Source: Pleodorina starrii
Lineage: Eukaryota; Chlorophyta; Chlorophyceae; Chlamydomonadales; Volvocaceae
Length of the DNA: 64,000 bases
NCBI GenBank assembly: GCA_030267565.1
Contig: BRXU01000041.1
Location: 682,001-746,000, forward strand
Direction: 5' to 3'
The translations under genes and the position numbers were made by a program. The first letter of the stretch is position 1; the number at the start of each line of letters is the position of its first letter. The notes under the pieces were generated by a model, which worked only from the letters and a program-made list of their open reading frames with translations, had not been told where the DNA came from and did not search any database. This document shows positions 35,992-64,000 of this stretch, one piece after another.

Positions 35992-36127
35992 AAGGCGTTC
36001 AAAGAGGAAAGTGAAGATGGGAGGCGCGGTCAGCTATGACCCAACCGAGGTGTTTGTGTTCCGGTTCACTGGCCACGAGAAGGAGGCCTCCCAGATGGCC
36101 TCCAAGCTGGCTACGACCCACTTTTGA
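35992..36127 (+). pseudogene. Possible orphan plus-strand terminal exon
   Basis: An acceptor-like ATACCCCAG precedes an open frame of 44 codons plus TGA, with codons mostly ending in G or C (TEVFVFRFTGHEKEASQMAS). No upstream plus-strand exons were found and I do not recognise the product. It converges on the PI4K 3' end. It could be a captured exon fragment, or the last exon of a gene I have missed. Confidence 0.35.
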
Positions 36128-36189
36128 TCCCCGGTAGTAGGCCACTCCTCGGCGAGAAACTCCCAAGCCCCAGGCCACGCACCTCCCTC

Positions 36190-36352
36190 ACGCACGCCCC
36201 AGAGCGCGCGCACGCACACAAACAGACACACAAACATACACACGCACACGCACACAAACAGACACACACAAACACACGCACACGCACACAAACAGACACA
36301 CACAAACACACGCACACGCACACAAACAGACACACACAAACACACATATACA
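36190..36352. repeat. CA-rich microsatellite 3' of PI4K
   Basis: Units of about 32 bp built from ACACAAACAGACACAC and GCACACGC, repeated four to five times, in the region just 3' of the PI4K gene. Confidence 0.8.
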
Positions 36353-36745
36353 ATGCAGCGCAGCCTGCTTACTGATGCACACACACACTCATATGGCGCC
36401 GAGTGGTGCAGCGATGTCGCTCGCGTGCCATCATGCCCTGCCCAGAGCCCTACCGGTATATCCGAAACGGCCACCAAAACACCCCTTTCTGAAACCCCAC
36501 CAGCCCGCACGCGCACGAGCCACCCCGCGCCCACGTTCCCCCCTCTCCCCCCCCACCCCCCCCACCCCCACGCGCACCCGTGAACCAATGCCTTGCACAC
36601 CTGCGGCCCTTCCTCCCTTCCAGCCCCCCACCCTTTCCCTCCTCCCCTACCTGTCCCCACGCTGCCTCCCCCCCCTCCCTCCCCCCCAGCCCCTCCCTCC
36701 CTCTCCCTCCCTCCCCCCCTTCTCCCTCCCTCCCTCCCCGCCCGC

Positions 36746-54895
<18,150 letters not shown>

Positions 54896-56027
54896 TCAGC
54901 CGATTGGTATTATCAAGTGCTGGACATCTCTGAGATGGCCAGCTACTTCTCCGTTCCGCGTCAGATGTGAGTCAAATTAAGGTCGAAGCTACATGCACTT
55001 GAAATGTAAATCTATGCATGCTTTGCCGACACAGCAAGCAGTGTTTCCAACAAATTTTACACCGTGCCTGCCGTATGGTTTTGCCGTACACGTTGTGGAG
55101 TTGCTACCCAGGCGCATTGTAAAAGCTTGCTTCCTATTTTGTCGTCATCACAACACTTTAGGAATGGAACTTAGTGTTGACTCCGATGACGGCCGCCCAA
55201 ACCGGCGACACTTGCGGGAGCGGTTGATGTATCCGGGGGGCAACTCAACCCATCCGCAATGCCGTGCGGCCACAACTGTCCTCGACGCTTCACGTTGGCT
55301 CCTGTGATGGGATTATCCTGGAATACTCGTTTGCTGTTCTGCTTGAAGCCATCCCGCTCTCGAGTCCGTTGAACACACCCATCACCCTCAGCAGGGCGGC
55401 AGCAGCCACAACACCGCGTGCCCCCTGTTCCGCCAGCAAGCGCTGCGAGAAGGCTGACGCAGGGATTATGCACGGGGGGTGCCTTCACCAGTAGACGAAG
55501 AACGAAAAAGGTGCACCCTGAACGCCCTGAAGTTGACAGCGGACGGTTGCAGTGCCATTTGGCCCACACGAGGTGCACGAGAGGCGCCATTCGTACGGTA
55601 TCCTCAATCACACGCACGCTTCTTCAAACGAACGCGATGCAACACCTAAAAAACAACCTCCCGAAGCCAACCTCGTTCGTGGACCCAAGTCGCACCAAGC
55701 CGCGCCCCCTGCACGGCCCCGCGGCGCTGGCCGGCCCCGGAAACCTGGCAATGGCAGCGCCGCCCTAAGATCCGGCGTCCAGGGACCCACTCCCCCAATC
55801 GCTTCTGCACGCAAACCGGCACCCCGCAACATCCCGGCCCTCCCAACCAGCCGGCGTCCCGTCCCCCCGACAGCACCGCAACAGTACGCGTCCTCTCCTC
55901 ACTCCTCAACGCACAACCCCAGGCAGTGCTCGGCACGTGCTCGGCAACGGAAAACGAGCGGTCCTCTCCTTTCTCCCCACACATACGTGGGCCCACCAGC
56001 TCAAGCCAGCTCAGTCCACAGCTCAAC
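54896..56027. other. Intergenic region, rhomboid 3' side to PI4K 5' side
   Basis: Should hold the rhomboid 3' untranslated region and the PI4K promoter. A 148-codon open frame at 55171-55617 (minus) has no recognisable domain and I do not call it. No clear TATA box is visible. Confidence 0.5.
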
Positions 56028-59000
56028 TCAGTCACGCGTCCTGAACAGCGATAGTACGGGCTGGTCAACCACCCTGCCGTACATCCAGCGGTAGCGGGGC
56101 CCTATGAGCCAGCAGGTACCGGCGCCCGCCAGCGCGCCGCCCAGATGGGCCCTGTACACACACGGTCATGTACGACATTACGGCACCGCACATGACAGGA
56201 CGTGCCGCAGCGCGAAGCATGGGCCGGCCGGCGCCAGAGGTGGGGTGTGGACGTGTGATGGTGGGCAGATGGGGGGTCAAGTGGGGGCAGGGCGGGGGGC
56301 GCAAGGAGGGGAGGGTCAGCAGCTGGTGCAGCAGTGCAGGGGGTCAGTCGCAGCAGGGGCTGAGGACTCAGTGGCAGCGGCAAGGACGGGGAGGGCCGGC
56401 GGTCAGTTCCGCGTGGGTGGGTGGGTGGGTGGGTGGGTGGGTGGGTCACAGGTGCTCGGAAAGGCCGGGGCCGGGAGCTGCAGTATGTCGTACGTATGCG
56501 CTGCGGCCACGGCCGGCCGGCCACTTGACACAAACTACAAACACGACGACGAGAGAGTGAAACCCTGACGGGTACATCTGGGGGGGTCCTCCCTGCGGCG
56601 TTTCGCCAGGGTACCGGTATGGTGTTAACAGTTACTCTTAACGCCTCGAAGGGATCGTACTGGAGCCGCCACTGTAACTACCGGTATGTACTACCGGTAA
56701 TGTACTTGGGGATCGTATCATCGCATCCACCACAATGTGCCACCCGGTGATATCCCGCAGGGCCTGCCCGCTCCCCCACTCCGCAGCGCACACATACCAA
56801 GAACATGGTAGCCTGCCCCGCCTCCTGCCCTCCTGCCATGGACCCGTCAAGACCCTGCCAAGCCTGCCGCCCGCCCCTGCCCCCGCCCTTGCCCGACCCA
56901 CATTTGGGCTATGGAGCCGCCCGACAGCAGCCCCAGAGCCACGTTGATACCCACCACCTGCAAGTAGTGGGGAAGCAGTGGGGACGCAGTGGGGACGCAG
57001 TGGGGACGCAGTGGCAACAAGGGAAGTGGCGGAAAGTCACGGAGGCGGAGGTGACTGAGGCGACTGAGGCGATGAAGGTTCATTGCTGTAACAGACAGAC
57101 AGCAGCGGCGGCAGCGGTCAATGCCGACAGCAGTGGTGAGCAAATGTTGGCTGTGTGTTGGAGCTCTGGTAGTGGCTGTGGCAGTGCCGGTGACGGCGCA
57201 GCGTTGCCGCCCCGCGTGGTGGTGGCGGCAAGCGGCCCGGCGGCGCGAGGAGCACACACACACACACACACAGCACACACACACGTCCCGCAACGCTCCA
57301 CCCCACGCCCCCCTCTGGCTTGCTTCTCCTTCGGGAGGGCGTGCACTCATTCCTCAGAGCGATACGCTCCCCATCGCCCCTCTTCAAAACCCCAAGCCCC
57401 TGCCTGCCCCTCCCCCCCCAACAGAACCAGTTAACGGCCGCCCACGCCCTTTTCCTCCCCGCCGGCTCCAACCAGTGCAGCGAGCCATCCCCCGCTCCCC
57501 GCCAAGCACCAAACCCCATCGCCATCCCCGTCTCCGTCCCTTCGCTGCGGTATCTTCTTTTGTAGTCCCCATCTTCATCCCCATCCCCATCCCCAGCTCC
57601 CTACCAACCCAGTCTTCTTCCCCGCCTCCGTCCCCAGCTCCCCACCCACGCCCCGCCCCCTTCCCCCCCATCTCGGGCTCCCCAACTCCCCCCGTCTTCA
57701 TCCCCGCCTCCGCCCCACTCCCCAGCTCCCCCCATCTTCATCCCCGCCTCCCCCCCTCCGCCTCACGCACCTGCAGCAGCCAGGAGCTGTCCCCCGTGTC
57801 CCAGGAGATGAAGTTCCGATTGCGCAGCCGGAACATCAGGTAGGCGCCGAACAGCCCGAACACACCGCCTGGAGGGTCACGTGCGTGCGGGGCATGCGGG
57901 CGGGCGTGCGGGTCATGACGTATCCCGAGTTCAGGAAACACACCCAAATGAAGTACCGCAGCGACGTGACTCCAGCGGCGGTGCGGGCGAGGACGGTGCA
58001 TGGTGCGTCCCCACTGGGGGATACACTCGGTGAGAGCGCGTTGGCTAGGCGGCACGCACTTGGTGCGCGCGGAGCAAAGGCAGGACGGACGCTGGGGGTG
58101 GTGGGCAAGCGGGAAGCGCAGCGGCGGCGGCGGGCACGTCCGGCAACGTTAGGCAGCAGGCGTGCAGCGCAGCCCTGGCTGCGCCCAGTCCCCAGAAGAC
58201 CCCGACGACCCCGAGATAAGCCCCAGCCCCGGACACTCTACCGACCAACAACTCCCTTAAACAGCACGACAGCCCTTATGTTTATTGAGTGTTGGGGTAA
58301 CATCGTGGGGAGCCCCCTTTGCTCCCGTTTGCGCGCAATGAGCCTTCGGTTCAAGAGCTCGTGTTTACGACAAGCTCTGATACCCATGTCTCCAAGGCTC
58401 TCTCTCTCTCCACGTCTTCACGCGTGCCGCACCCTGGGACCCGCGCCAAGCCTCTCCGCCCGCCCAGCCGTTTCCAGTTGGGTAGGCCACCGCAGTCCCG
58501 AGCTTCACAGCTGCAGACCCCTAGGCCCAGCCCTCACGACAAGCGCTGATAACCATGTCCCCATGTCTCCATGTCCCCGCGTCTCCATGCGTGCCGCACC
58601 CTGGAGCCCTCAGAGCCAAGGCTCTTGGTCACGCACCCGACGCGCCCAGGGACGCCGCTGTGAAGCTCCCGAAGCTGTACTGTGCCCAGCTGCCGCCCAG
58701 GATGGAGACCAGGTAGATGGCGGCGAAGCGTCCGCGGCCCGCGGCGGACTCCACTCCGGGGCCCAGCCAGTGAACCGACAGCATGTTGGCCTGGTGGGGG
58801 TGGGGGGGCGGGGGTGTGGGGGTGCGAGGGGTGCGGGGTATGGGGGGAGCGAGAGTGACTGAGGGGGAAGGGGGAGAGAGGGAGGAAGGGAGAGAGGGAG
58901 GGAAGGGAGGAGGGTGGGAAGATTTAGAAAGGAGGGCAGTGTGGAGGGCAAGGGTCTTAGGATCCGGATATGAGGGGAGAGGTGCGATGCGAGGGGGTGC

Positions 59001-59693
59001 CATGGTGGCGCCAAGCGTAAGGCAGTCGCCGAATCCGATGGCTGTGATATTGGCTGTGCCCTGTGCGGGATGTCTGAAAGCGTCTGCGGAGACCGAGACA
59101 CCCGGGGCGGGCGTGCGGTCAACCACAGGCGCTATGTACGAATGTACCTGTCCCCGGCTCTCTGTACGGCGCCGTACCAGGAGGTGGAGAAAATCCAGGT
59201 GGAGAAAGCCGCAGGTCAGCAGCCGGTGCCATTCTCCCATGGCGACATGGTAGGGGACCAGGGCCATGCTCATCGCGACGCTGCGGTCATACTTGGCGAG
59301 TATGAATGTCGCGACGTTGATCGCCAGCAGCAGATTGGTGACCTGGCGGTTGGGGGCCTCCGCTGCATTACGGAGGTCGCCAAATGATGGCACATACCGC
59401 CTCCAGGAGAGGTTTCGAACTTGTGCGGCGCTCCAGCCTTGAGGCCCGCCCAAGCCGAAGGAGCGATGGCGCGGTCGTAGGGTGTACCCGACGCCCAGCC
59501 CCAACCGTTCCCAGATTCCAGAGTTTGTCGCGTCTTTTATACAGGAATGCACGTGAAACTGGTGACCTTTTCCGCTTGAGCTGGCACAGGTGTCGTCAAT
59601 GGCGATGCCTCGACAAGATGCTCCTCCAAACCGCTCTGCAGCATTACCTAAAGAGCGCGACAGCAGCTGCACCGCTCGCTTTCCTGTCGACAT
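56028..59693 (-). CDS. Rhomboid-family intramembrane serine protease, 5 exons, 315 aa
   Basis: Exons: 59178-59693, 58637-58790, 57771-57868, 56902-56957, 56028-56151; all GT..AG, 316 codons in phase. The N-terminus is basic and rich in Arg, Ser and Ala (MSTGKRAVQLLSRSLGNAAE), as in an organelle transit peptide. Membrane segments begin near residue 110 (TNLLLAINVATFILAKY). Family motifs: EWHRLLTCGFLHLDFLHLL, then the nucleophile in LGASGG (Ser 223). The catalytic His lies in QMAHLGGALAG (His 277). The Asn that usually precedes the His motif in family members (DN.AHLGG) is Gln here. Rhomboids cleave transmembrane substrates within the bilayer. A mitochondrial or plastid location is inference from the N-terminus. 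The catalytic pair is intact, so it is probably active. Confidence 0.92.
57528..57562 (-). repeat. Dispersed intronic element, copy 7 (rhomboid intron 3)
   Basis: On the minus strand it reads AAAAGAAGATACCGCAGCGA then AGGGACGGAGACGGG. This shows the element is not confined to the PI4K gene. Confidence 0.65.
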
Positions 59694-60936
59694 GTTCAGG
59701 GCTGCTTGTTGTCCCAGTTACGAGGCCGCTTTAGTTTTTAAACGTGTTTCCTCGAATATCATGGAGCGCGTTGAACAAACGAGTACGCTGCCAATGCAGA
59801 ATGCATGCATGTGCGTGACTTAAGCAACGCCGGTAACGCGGAATTTCGAAACCGATTCCCGCAACCGTGCCGTACGTAACAGTAGTCGTATAACGCCACA
59901 TATCAAGCCATCTGCGGCGTTCCCCCGGAATGGGAGACAACCGGCAAGCAGGCAGGCAGGCGCCGAGTCCCGGCGCAAACGTTTTCCCGCAATTCACTCG
60001 CTCAGCATATAGTGGCGACTCGCCGCGCGCGCCGGCATTAAAGCCGCTGTCCGTAACCGCACGCATGTCCCAATCTTGGCCATCGACCACAACTGCTGCG
60101 TATCGCTCAAACCATAAGCCCAATGGGCCCTTCAAGCGATTTACACATCGCACGCTCGGGTGAAGGTATGGCAGCTGTCGCACTGTATACGGTGCGTGCC
60201 ACTGTTGCCATGCAGCCCGCAATGAGCCCACCTCACCGCTCGGGAGCTCTGTCGACGTGCCCCGCACATCTTACTGGCCACTGCAAACCCGCTTCGCCGA
60301 AGCTCGAGTAGAGCTACTAACCAAACTAAACCGAGCTCACGACGCCACAAATCGCGTATCATCGCTGCAGAATCAACAGCGAGCCGAGGGCGCCAGTCTT
60401 GAACATACGTGCGGCGTACATTCCGCCCTCCCAGGGCTCTTGAGCATCGCGCGCTCGGCCGCCTCCAGCCTTTTGTCCCCAGGTCTTAATCCTCAGGAAG
60501 GAAAGCCCCGAGGACGGCGCCGACCATGTGGGCGTCACGGTACGGCACCGTACTTGTCCTGACCACCGTCCCACCGTGTCCATGATAGGATCCCCCAATG
60601 AGTCTCGTCCCGCCGCCTCGCCTCCCCCCCCAAGCAATTCCCAATACGTTCTTTTACAGCAGCTCTGGTACCGTGGAACTTCACCCTGGACCAAAAGCAG
60701 CAGCTTGGTGACGAGCGGCGCGAAATCAACATGAAAGCCCCGTGGACGGCGGACCCCGCCCCACAGCCTCACAGCCGCATCAGCTCCCAGCAGTCCCACC
60801 CACCACGCCCCCACGCCCCAGCACCAACCGCACCCCCTACCTGCCACATCCCCCCTGCCAGGCCCACCAGCTAAGCCTCCTCTCCAGATGCAGCTGCAGC
60901 CCCGTCTACGGGAGCTCCCGCCTCCTCGCCAACAAA
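59694..60936. other. Intergenic region, ankyrin gene 3' side to rhomboid 5' side
   Basis: Contains the left copy of the direct repeat (59931-60483). Open frames here are long on both strands but shift between incompatible reading frames with no exon character. Confidence 0.55.
59931..60483. repeat. Left copy of a direct repeat flanking the ankyrin gene
   Basis: Matches 63449-64000 with an offset of 3518 bp. Within the compared sequence I find one substitution and one single-base deletion (near 60397-60401). The right copy is cut by the window end, so the true repeat is longer. Confidence 0.95.
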
Positions 60937-63053
60937 TCACCTGCTGCCGCTGTTGCCGCTTTCCAGCACCTTGAACCAATGCGCATCGCAGCCCTCCTCG
61001 CGGAGCCACTGCAGCACAGCGGGGTCGCGGCTGCGGAACCATCCGGGAATCAAGTCCGCATTTGGGCTGTCCCTGCCGCCCCAGGGGCAGCCCAGCCGGC
61101 GCAGGCAGCGCAGCATGGCCAGGTCGCCGTTGAAAGCCGCCTTGAAGTAGGGAGAACCGTCGGTCTGCAAGGGACGATGTGAGTTTCGGAGCTGGGCGAG
61201 CCTCACGGGACGATGTGAGTTTCGGAGCGGGGCGAACCTCACGGGACGCTGTGAGTTTCGGAGCGGGGCGAGCCTCACGGGACGATGTGAGTTTCGGAGC
61301 TGGGCGAGCCTCACGGGACGATGTGAGTTTCGGAGCTGGGCGAGCCTCACGGGACGATGTGAGTTTCGGAGCGGGGCGAGCCTCACAGGACGATGTGAGT
61401 TTAGGAGCGGGGCGAGGCTTACTTGGCGCCTCAGAACATGTGCCAATATCCACCCCACCCAATGAGCGCGGGCGCAAGTTGGACCAATTCCTGCTAGACC
61501 GACTCCCCTGACCGACTCCCCCGAGATGCTGTACCGTACAGTACGGCGTGCACAAACCAGGCAGCCCACGTTTACCGGCAGCCCTAGTGCACTGCGGTTC
61601 CACACCTCTCCCCACGGTTCCATGCACGAGGTTCGTGTACACTACCATTTACAACAGGTCACGCACCGGCATGGGGCAACCGCGGTCCACCAGCCACTCC
61701 ACCGCCGCCACGCAGCCGCTGTCCGCCGCCCGCGTCAGCCACTTGGAGTGCCACTTGCGAATACCCTGCTGGTCCGCCAGCCAGGTCAGCACCTCCAGGC
61801 TCGCCTTGATGAGGGCACAGCCCAGAAGTGGCACCACACTGCAGCCCAGCGCCTCCACGCACCAAGCTGCCACGTGCACGTGGCCCACCTCCAGAGCCGC
61901 CCTGAAGACGGCGCGCCGTGCTGCCTGCGAGCTGATCCATCCGCGCGCGTGGAGGGCCTGCAGCACAGCCAGGTTGCCGCCATACGGGACGGTCTCCACC
62001 TGCGAGACGTCCTCCACCTGTTCTGTGCTGAGCCAAGAGACGCCCTCCGACAGGAGATAGTCCAGAGCGGTGGGGTTGCCTTTGAAGGCCGCGCGGATTG
62101 CGGCTTGCCTTTCCATGGGATAGCCCCGCTGCCGCAGCCACTGCAGTCGCTCCAATGCGTCGGGGTCGGGGAGACCGGCCGCTAGCCAAGTTGCCGCGAC
62201 GGTGCACGTGAAGCCGAGCTGCTCCAGCCACTCCACCTTGGCCCGCCAGTCGGGCGTGGGGCTGCCGGCTGCGGCCGCGAGGATCGCGTTCCGCCACTCG
62301 CCGAGTCCCTGCCCGCTTTGCGGAGGCTCCACCCACTCGCTGTATAGCCGCTGCAGCGGGAAGCGTGTAGCCGTGGGCCACGGACTCGAGCAGGCAGCCC
62401 ACATTCCATTCCGACGGGAGGACGCGAGCGCGGTCGCGGGCATTCATAAGGGGATGGCAGCGCTGCAGCATCCACTCGATCAGTGCCACGTGGCCGCTGC
62501 GCGCTGCTGCCGTGCAGCCCCGCTCCAACAAATCCAGCTTGCTGCGTTCCTCGCTTTGGCCCAGAAGCCACCCGCATACCTCCACGTGGCCCCCATTGCT
62601 GGCGCCAATAAAGGCGGATCTCAGTTCTTTTGGATAGCCGCGCTCCACCAGCCACTTGCACATGTCCAGGTGGCCAGCAGCGGCGGCGGCCCTGAACACA
62701 TCCTCATCCGGCGGCAGCTCAGAGGCCGTAATCGCCACCTCCAGGTTGCAAATGCTGCCGCTGGCCACCACGAGGCAGACAAACTGCCTCCGCTGCTGCA
62801 GCGTATAGGCCTGCATGACACCCGGCACGCTCCAGTGCTCATAGAACACATTCTGTCTGACCAGCTGTGATAACTTGATGTGCACACAGTCTTGGAGAAG
62901 GGCTGCTGAGGTTTTGTTGACCAGACGCAAAGAGGCAGCGACATCATTCTGCGGCACGAAGCGCGCAATGTTCTCGATGATGCCAGGGATCCAAATATTT
63001 GGCATGTGAATAGTGTCCAGCGAGGACAAAGGCGGATCATTCACGTATGCCAT
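60937..63053 (-). CDS. Ankyrin-repeat protein with a frameshift, 2 exons
   Basis: Exon 1 is 61667-63053 and exon 2 is 60937-61164, joined in phase at CPMP/TDGSPYFKAAF. The start ATG is at 63051-63053. An F-box-like helix opens the protein (IIENIARFVPQNDVAASLRL). Ankyrin-like repeats of about 28-33 residues follow (GHLDMCKWLVERGYP, GHVALIEWMLQRC, GNLAVLQALHARGW, GCVAAVEWLVDRGCP). Exon 1 is 1387 nt, one more than a multiple of three. The frame changes near 62360-62385, between VAHGY and PLQRLYSEWVEP, with good repeat sequence on both sides. Either a recent frameshift has broken the gene or the assembly has one extra base. Without it the product would be about 537 aa. Such proteins may serve in ubiquitin ligases, but that is inference. 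Confidence 0.75.
61169..61420. repeat. Seven-copy 36-bp minisatellite in the ankyrin intron
   Basis: Seven consecutive 36-bp units (GGGACGATGTGAGTTTCGGA and following), differing at a few positions, between exon 2 and exon 1. Since 36 is a multiple of three, several frames stay open, including one in frame with exon 2 on the minus strand. Intron retention would therefore add 12-residue repeats without a stop in this part. Confidence 0.95.
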
Positions 63054-63448
63054 CGGCTTTCACGCTTGGTCCTTTGGCATTTCAACGGCAAGCACAGCTG
63101 AAAGGTACCGAAAATTCAAAAAAGCAACAACCGCATCACATCCAATCTATTCATAATATAACAGATGGCATGTCCTTGTAGCTAGCATGTATGTAGGTAT
63201 TACAAGCTCGAGAGCTCGTTAGACCTAGACAAGCCAGGAGGATCATGGAGAGCTAGTACAGAAGTACGTTCCGTTCCGTGTTAACGGTTAGCGGGTGTCG
63301 GTATCGTACATACACCCAACCTGTTCGGTGCGCGCAAATGCATAATGTTGTCTTTCCACACTTTCCTACGCGCTTTCAGTCGTAAGTTGGAGGTCATTAA
63401 TACGGTAGCTATGTCAACCCGTCTTAGAGATGTTCACCTTTGCCGGGA
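63054..63448. other. 5' region of the ankyrin gene
   Basis: AT-rich for this window, including a TATATTA-like stretch near 63155 on the minus strand, about 100 bp upstream of the start. Probably the promoter. No other gene seen. Confidence 0.45.
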
Positions 63449-64000
63449 TGGGAGACAACCGGCAAGCAGGCAGGCAGGCGCCGAGTCCCGGCGCAAACGT
63501 TTTCCCGCAATTCACTCGCTCAGCATATAGTGGCGACTCGCCGCGCGCGCCGGCATTAAAGCCGCTGTCCGTAACCGCACGCATGTCCCAATCTTGGCCA
63601 TCGACCACAACTGCTGCGTATCGCTCAAACCATAAGCCCAATGGGCCCTTCAAGCGATTTACACATCGCACGCTCGGGTGAAGGTATGGCAGCTGTCGCA
63701 CTGTATACGGTGCGTGCCACTGTTGCCATGCAGCCCGCAATGAGCCCACCTCACCGCTCGGGAGCTCTGTCGACGTGCCCCGCACATCTTACTGGCCACT
63801 GCAAACCCGCTTCGCCGAAGCTCGAGTAGAGCTACTAACCAAACTAAACCGAGCTCACGACGCCACAAATCGCGTATCATCGCTGCAGAATCAACAGCGA
63901 GCCGAGGGCGCCAGCCTTAACATACGTGCGGCGTACATTCCGCCCTCCCAGGGCTCTTGAGCATCGCGCGCTCGGCCGCCTCCAGCCTTTTGTCCCCAGG
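63449..64000. repeat. Right copy of the direct repeat, cut by the window end
   Basis: Same sequence as 59931-60483, in the same orientation. A second copy of the ankyrin gene may therefore lie just beyond the window. Confidence 0.95.

Noticed and set aside
55171..55617. Additional N-terminal exon of PI4K or a separate small gene
   Set aside because: The translation shows no domain and no splice site that joins it in phase to the exon starting at 54895.
59931..64000. LTR retrotransposon (direct repeats flanking 3 kb)
   Set aside because: The interior holds an ankyrin gene and no gag or pol motifs, and no primer-binding site or TG..CA ends are visible; tandem duplication fits better.

Overview
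The window is nuclear DNA from a volvocine or other chlorophycean green alga. The evidence is three genes for pherophorins (extracellular-matrix glycoproteins with a Ser-Pro rod, typical of Chlamydomonas and Volvox relatives), high GC in coding DNA, many short introns with GT..AG ends, G/C-ending codons, and scattered CCCTAAAA/TTTTAGGG-like tracts. I cannot name the species. Every well-supported gene lies on the minus strand. Exon coordinates below come from reading splice sites and checking phase by hand; no transcript data were available.

Layout, left to right. 1-7.8 kb: 3' part (possibly all) of an uncharacterised coiled-coil gene (227-7443, perhaps to 7791). 7.8-9.9 kb: no gene seen, but a 123-bp tandem repeat rich in hairpins and a perfect 64-bp-arm palindrome. 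9.9-37.5 kb: three successive copies of a segment of about 8.5-10 kb, each with one eight-exon pherophorin gene (A 10866-15451, B 19531-24071, C 27971-33076; 735, 590 and 674 aa) and a TATA box. In the first two copies the segment ends in a broken fragment of exon 24 of the neighbouring PI4-kinase gene. The third runs into the intact kinase gene.

36.7-54.9 kb: a 25-exon gene for phosphatidylinositol 4-kinase type III alpha (about 2391 aa). 56.0-59.7 kb: a five-exon rhomboid serine protease (315 aa). 60.9-63.1 kb: a two-exon ankyrin-repeat gene with one frameshift, lying between 99%-identical direct repeats (59931-60483 and 63449 to the window end), which implies a tandem duplication continuing beyond the window.

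The genes do not form a pathway. The pherophorins act in the cell wall/extracellular matrix, the kinase in plasma-membrane phosphoinositide supply, and the rhomboid in intramembrane proteolysis. The main points of interest are structural: tandem triplication with capture of a kinase exon, length change in the pherophorin rods, a G.U-preserving RNA-type hairpin, a fold-back element inside an intron, and a short sequence repeated in many introns of two unrelated genes.
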